This document shows, in pieces, positions 63,154 to 64,000 of a stretch of 64,000 nt of DNA. Made by a program: the position numbers and the translations under genes. The notes under the pieces are model-generated. The model searched no databases, was not told the origin of the DNA, and saw nothing but the letters and a program-made list of their open reading frames with translations. Every line of letters begins with the position of its first letter. Positions within the stretch are counted from its first letter, which is position 1. This stretch comes from Streptomyces sp. NBC_01231 (GTDB lineage Bacteria; Actinomycetota; Actinomycetes; Streptomycetales; Streptomycetaceae). The stretch lies in assembly GCA_035999765.1 (NCBI GenBank), contig CP108521.1, forward strand, positions 62,001-126,000, in the 5' to 3' direction.

Positions 63154-64000
63154 GCGGTGCGTTTCTCGTTGCGGGTCCGGCGTCGGCGTGTGCGCGGGAG
63201 GTTCTGCTGTTCGGCGCTCTCGTCCAGGTCGACCCGCTCCAGCGAGGTTCTGGTGATTCTTTCGCTGCCGTCGAGGATGGCGTCCAGGGCGGCTTCGCGG
63301 ACGAGGTGGGACAGGCTTCCGATCATGCCGCCGGTGCGGTCGTGCAGGTAGCCGCTGAGTTTGAGCAGAGCGCCTGGCTGGTGGGCGTGAAGTCGTAGCG
63401 ATTCCTCCAGTGTCGCGATGAGAGATTGCCAAGAGCTGCGCTGTTCCTCGGTCTTGCGGCGGAATGGGCTGGTGGGAATGAGGCTGTAACGGCTGGCGAT
63501 CTGCCCACCGCGCCGTCCGGCGAACAAGCCAGTGCCCTCGACATCAACGCCGGCCAGGACGAAGGTCGCGGGGATGCGTTCCGAGAGGTATTTGATCTGG
63601 TCGGAAGCCTCGGCGCCGACCCGCGTACCGATGTCCAGATTGTGTAATTCGTCGATGAGCACGAGACGGCAGCCGAGGGTGCAGAGCAGGTCACAGACCT
63701 TGTTGGTGACCTCGACCTGGCTGTAGCGAGACGGCAGCGGCAGGCCGATGAACCGGGCGAACTCGATGGCCAGCATCTTCGGGGTGGCGGCCGGCGGGAC
63801 GGTGACATAGACGACCGGCAGGGACTTCGGCTGGATCTCTCCCCGGCGCCGACCCAACTGTTCGTAGTTCTTGCCCAGTTGGGTGATGGCGGTGGTCTTT
63901 CCAGTTCCGGCCGGGCCCGAGACGATCAATCCCCGGCGGGCGGAGTGCTGGTGCCGGTTGAGCAGGATGCGCTTGCGGCCGGTCGCGGCGACATGGCGGA
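63150..64000 (-). CDS. tniB: TniB/TnsC-like AAA ATPase (start beyond window)
   Basis: Partial at its 5' end: coding continues past 64000 (RHVAATGRKRILLNRHQHSA). Walker A is GLIVSGPAGTGKTTAITQLG, Walker B is CRLVLIDELHNLDIG, sensor region FVLAGVDVEGTGLFAGRRGG, and arginine-rich C-terminus. Forms ATP-dependent filaments on DNA that direct the TniA transposase. Coupled to tniQ by a 4-bp overlap. Confidence 0.93.
   Translation of the reverse strand, partial: RHVAATGRKRILLNRHQHSARRGLIVSGPAGTGKTTAITQLGKNYEQLGRRRGEIQPKSLPVVYVTVPPAATPKMLAIEFARFIGLPLPSRYSQVEVTNKVCDLLCTLGCRLVLIDELHNLDIGTRVGAEASDQIKYLSERIPATFVLAGVDVEGTGLFAGRRGGQIASRYSLIPTSPFRRKTEEQRSSWQSLIATLEESLRLHAHQPGALLKLSGYLHDRTGGMIGSLSHLVREAALDAILDGSERITRTSLERVDLDESAEQQNLPRTRRRRTRNEKRTA

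Larger units (their letters stand above)
61362..64000. mobile_element. Tn402/Tn5053-like transposon, left part (continues beyond the window)
   Basis: A candidate end at 61362 reads TCTGTCCCGTCTCATTAGAT and contains a unit like the second 21-bp repeat family. A further unit lies at 61411-61431 (GGTGACAGGTTGATCTGCG). Inside are two small membrane-protein genes, tniQ and tniB; tniA would lie off the right edge. Confidence 0.5.

Noticed and set aside
1..64000. tRNA, rRNA, CRISPR and riboswitch search by eye
   Set aside because: No convincing cloverleaf, ribosomal sequence, spacer array or conserved riboswitch core was seen; a covariance-model scan would be the decisive test.

Overview
The window looks like the accessory, probably subtelomeric, part of a linear Streptomyces replicon (chromosome arm or linear plasmid). 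The evidence is very high GC throughout, a Tpg-type telomere terminal protein gene (broken, 50474-52208), a mycothiol-dependent maleylpyruvate isomerase-type enzyme, an ECF41 sigma factor, and families usual in actinomycetes (TetR, PadR and XRE regulators, P450, pentapeptide-like solenoid, tectonin propeller). There are no rRNA, tRNA, CRISPR or core-metabolism genes. Much of the DNA is mobile-element wreckage.

Layout. 0-5.7 kb: an RHS polymorphic toxin with a DNA/RNA endonuclease tip, its SUKH-family immunity gene and an orphan toxin-tip scrap. 5.7-15 kb: a frameshifted DNA ligase plus two extra copies of its 3' end, a frameshifted methyltransferase, a tectonin-like propeller protein, a TetR/SDR divergent pair with two identical-type operators, an integrase remnant and an MFS pump. 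15-20.6 kb: membrane proteins, a 12-residue-repeat solenoid protein, a HEPN-like protein, a serine recombinase and a membrane-anchored Mrr-type nuclease. 20.9-24.7 kb: one clear and one probable non-autonomous transposon whose ends carry three 21-bp repeats, with small cargo genes. 24.8-36.6 kb: ECF41 sigma factor/flavoprotein operon, a Tn3 remnant fused to a truncated PPOX gene, epoxide hydrolase/PadR, XRE regulator/HAD phosphatase, and a P450/enoyl-CoA hydratase pair beside an acyl-CoA oxidase scrap. 36.9-42.2 kb: phosphotransferase, a glycosyltransferase cut by an IS21 element that carries a passenger gene, and a truncated unknown gene.

42.2-60.5 kb is an insertion-sequence graveyard: IS5/IS427, IS3, IS30, IS21, IS630 and further IS5-type elements. 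Between them lie a secreted ricin-type lectin, a methyltransferase, a Ser-triplet repeat protein, an NTF2-like protein, an SRPBCC/ArsR operon and an MDMPI-family enzyme. Two apparently identical IS30 copies sit at the same codon of two unrelated IS3 transposase genes, and an IS630 element sits inside tpg. 60.4-64 kb holds GrpB, small membrane proteins and the tniQ-tniB part of a Tn402/Tn5053-like transposon that runs off the right edge.

Many reading frames (at least twelve) are split by apparent single-base frameshifts. This fits decay of redundant accessory DNA, but sequencing error in GC-rich DNA cannot be excluded from the sequence alone. All calls rest on reading motifs and comparing copies within the window; no database search was run.
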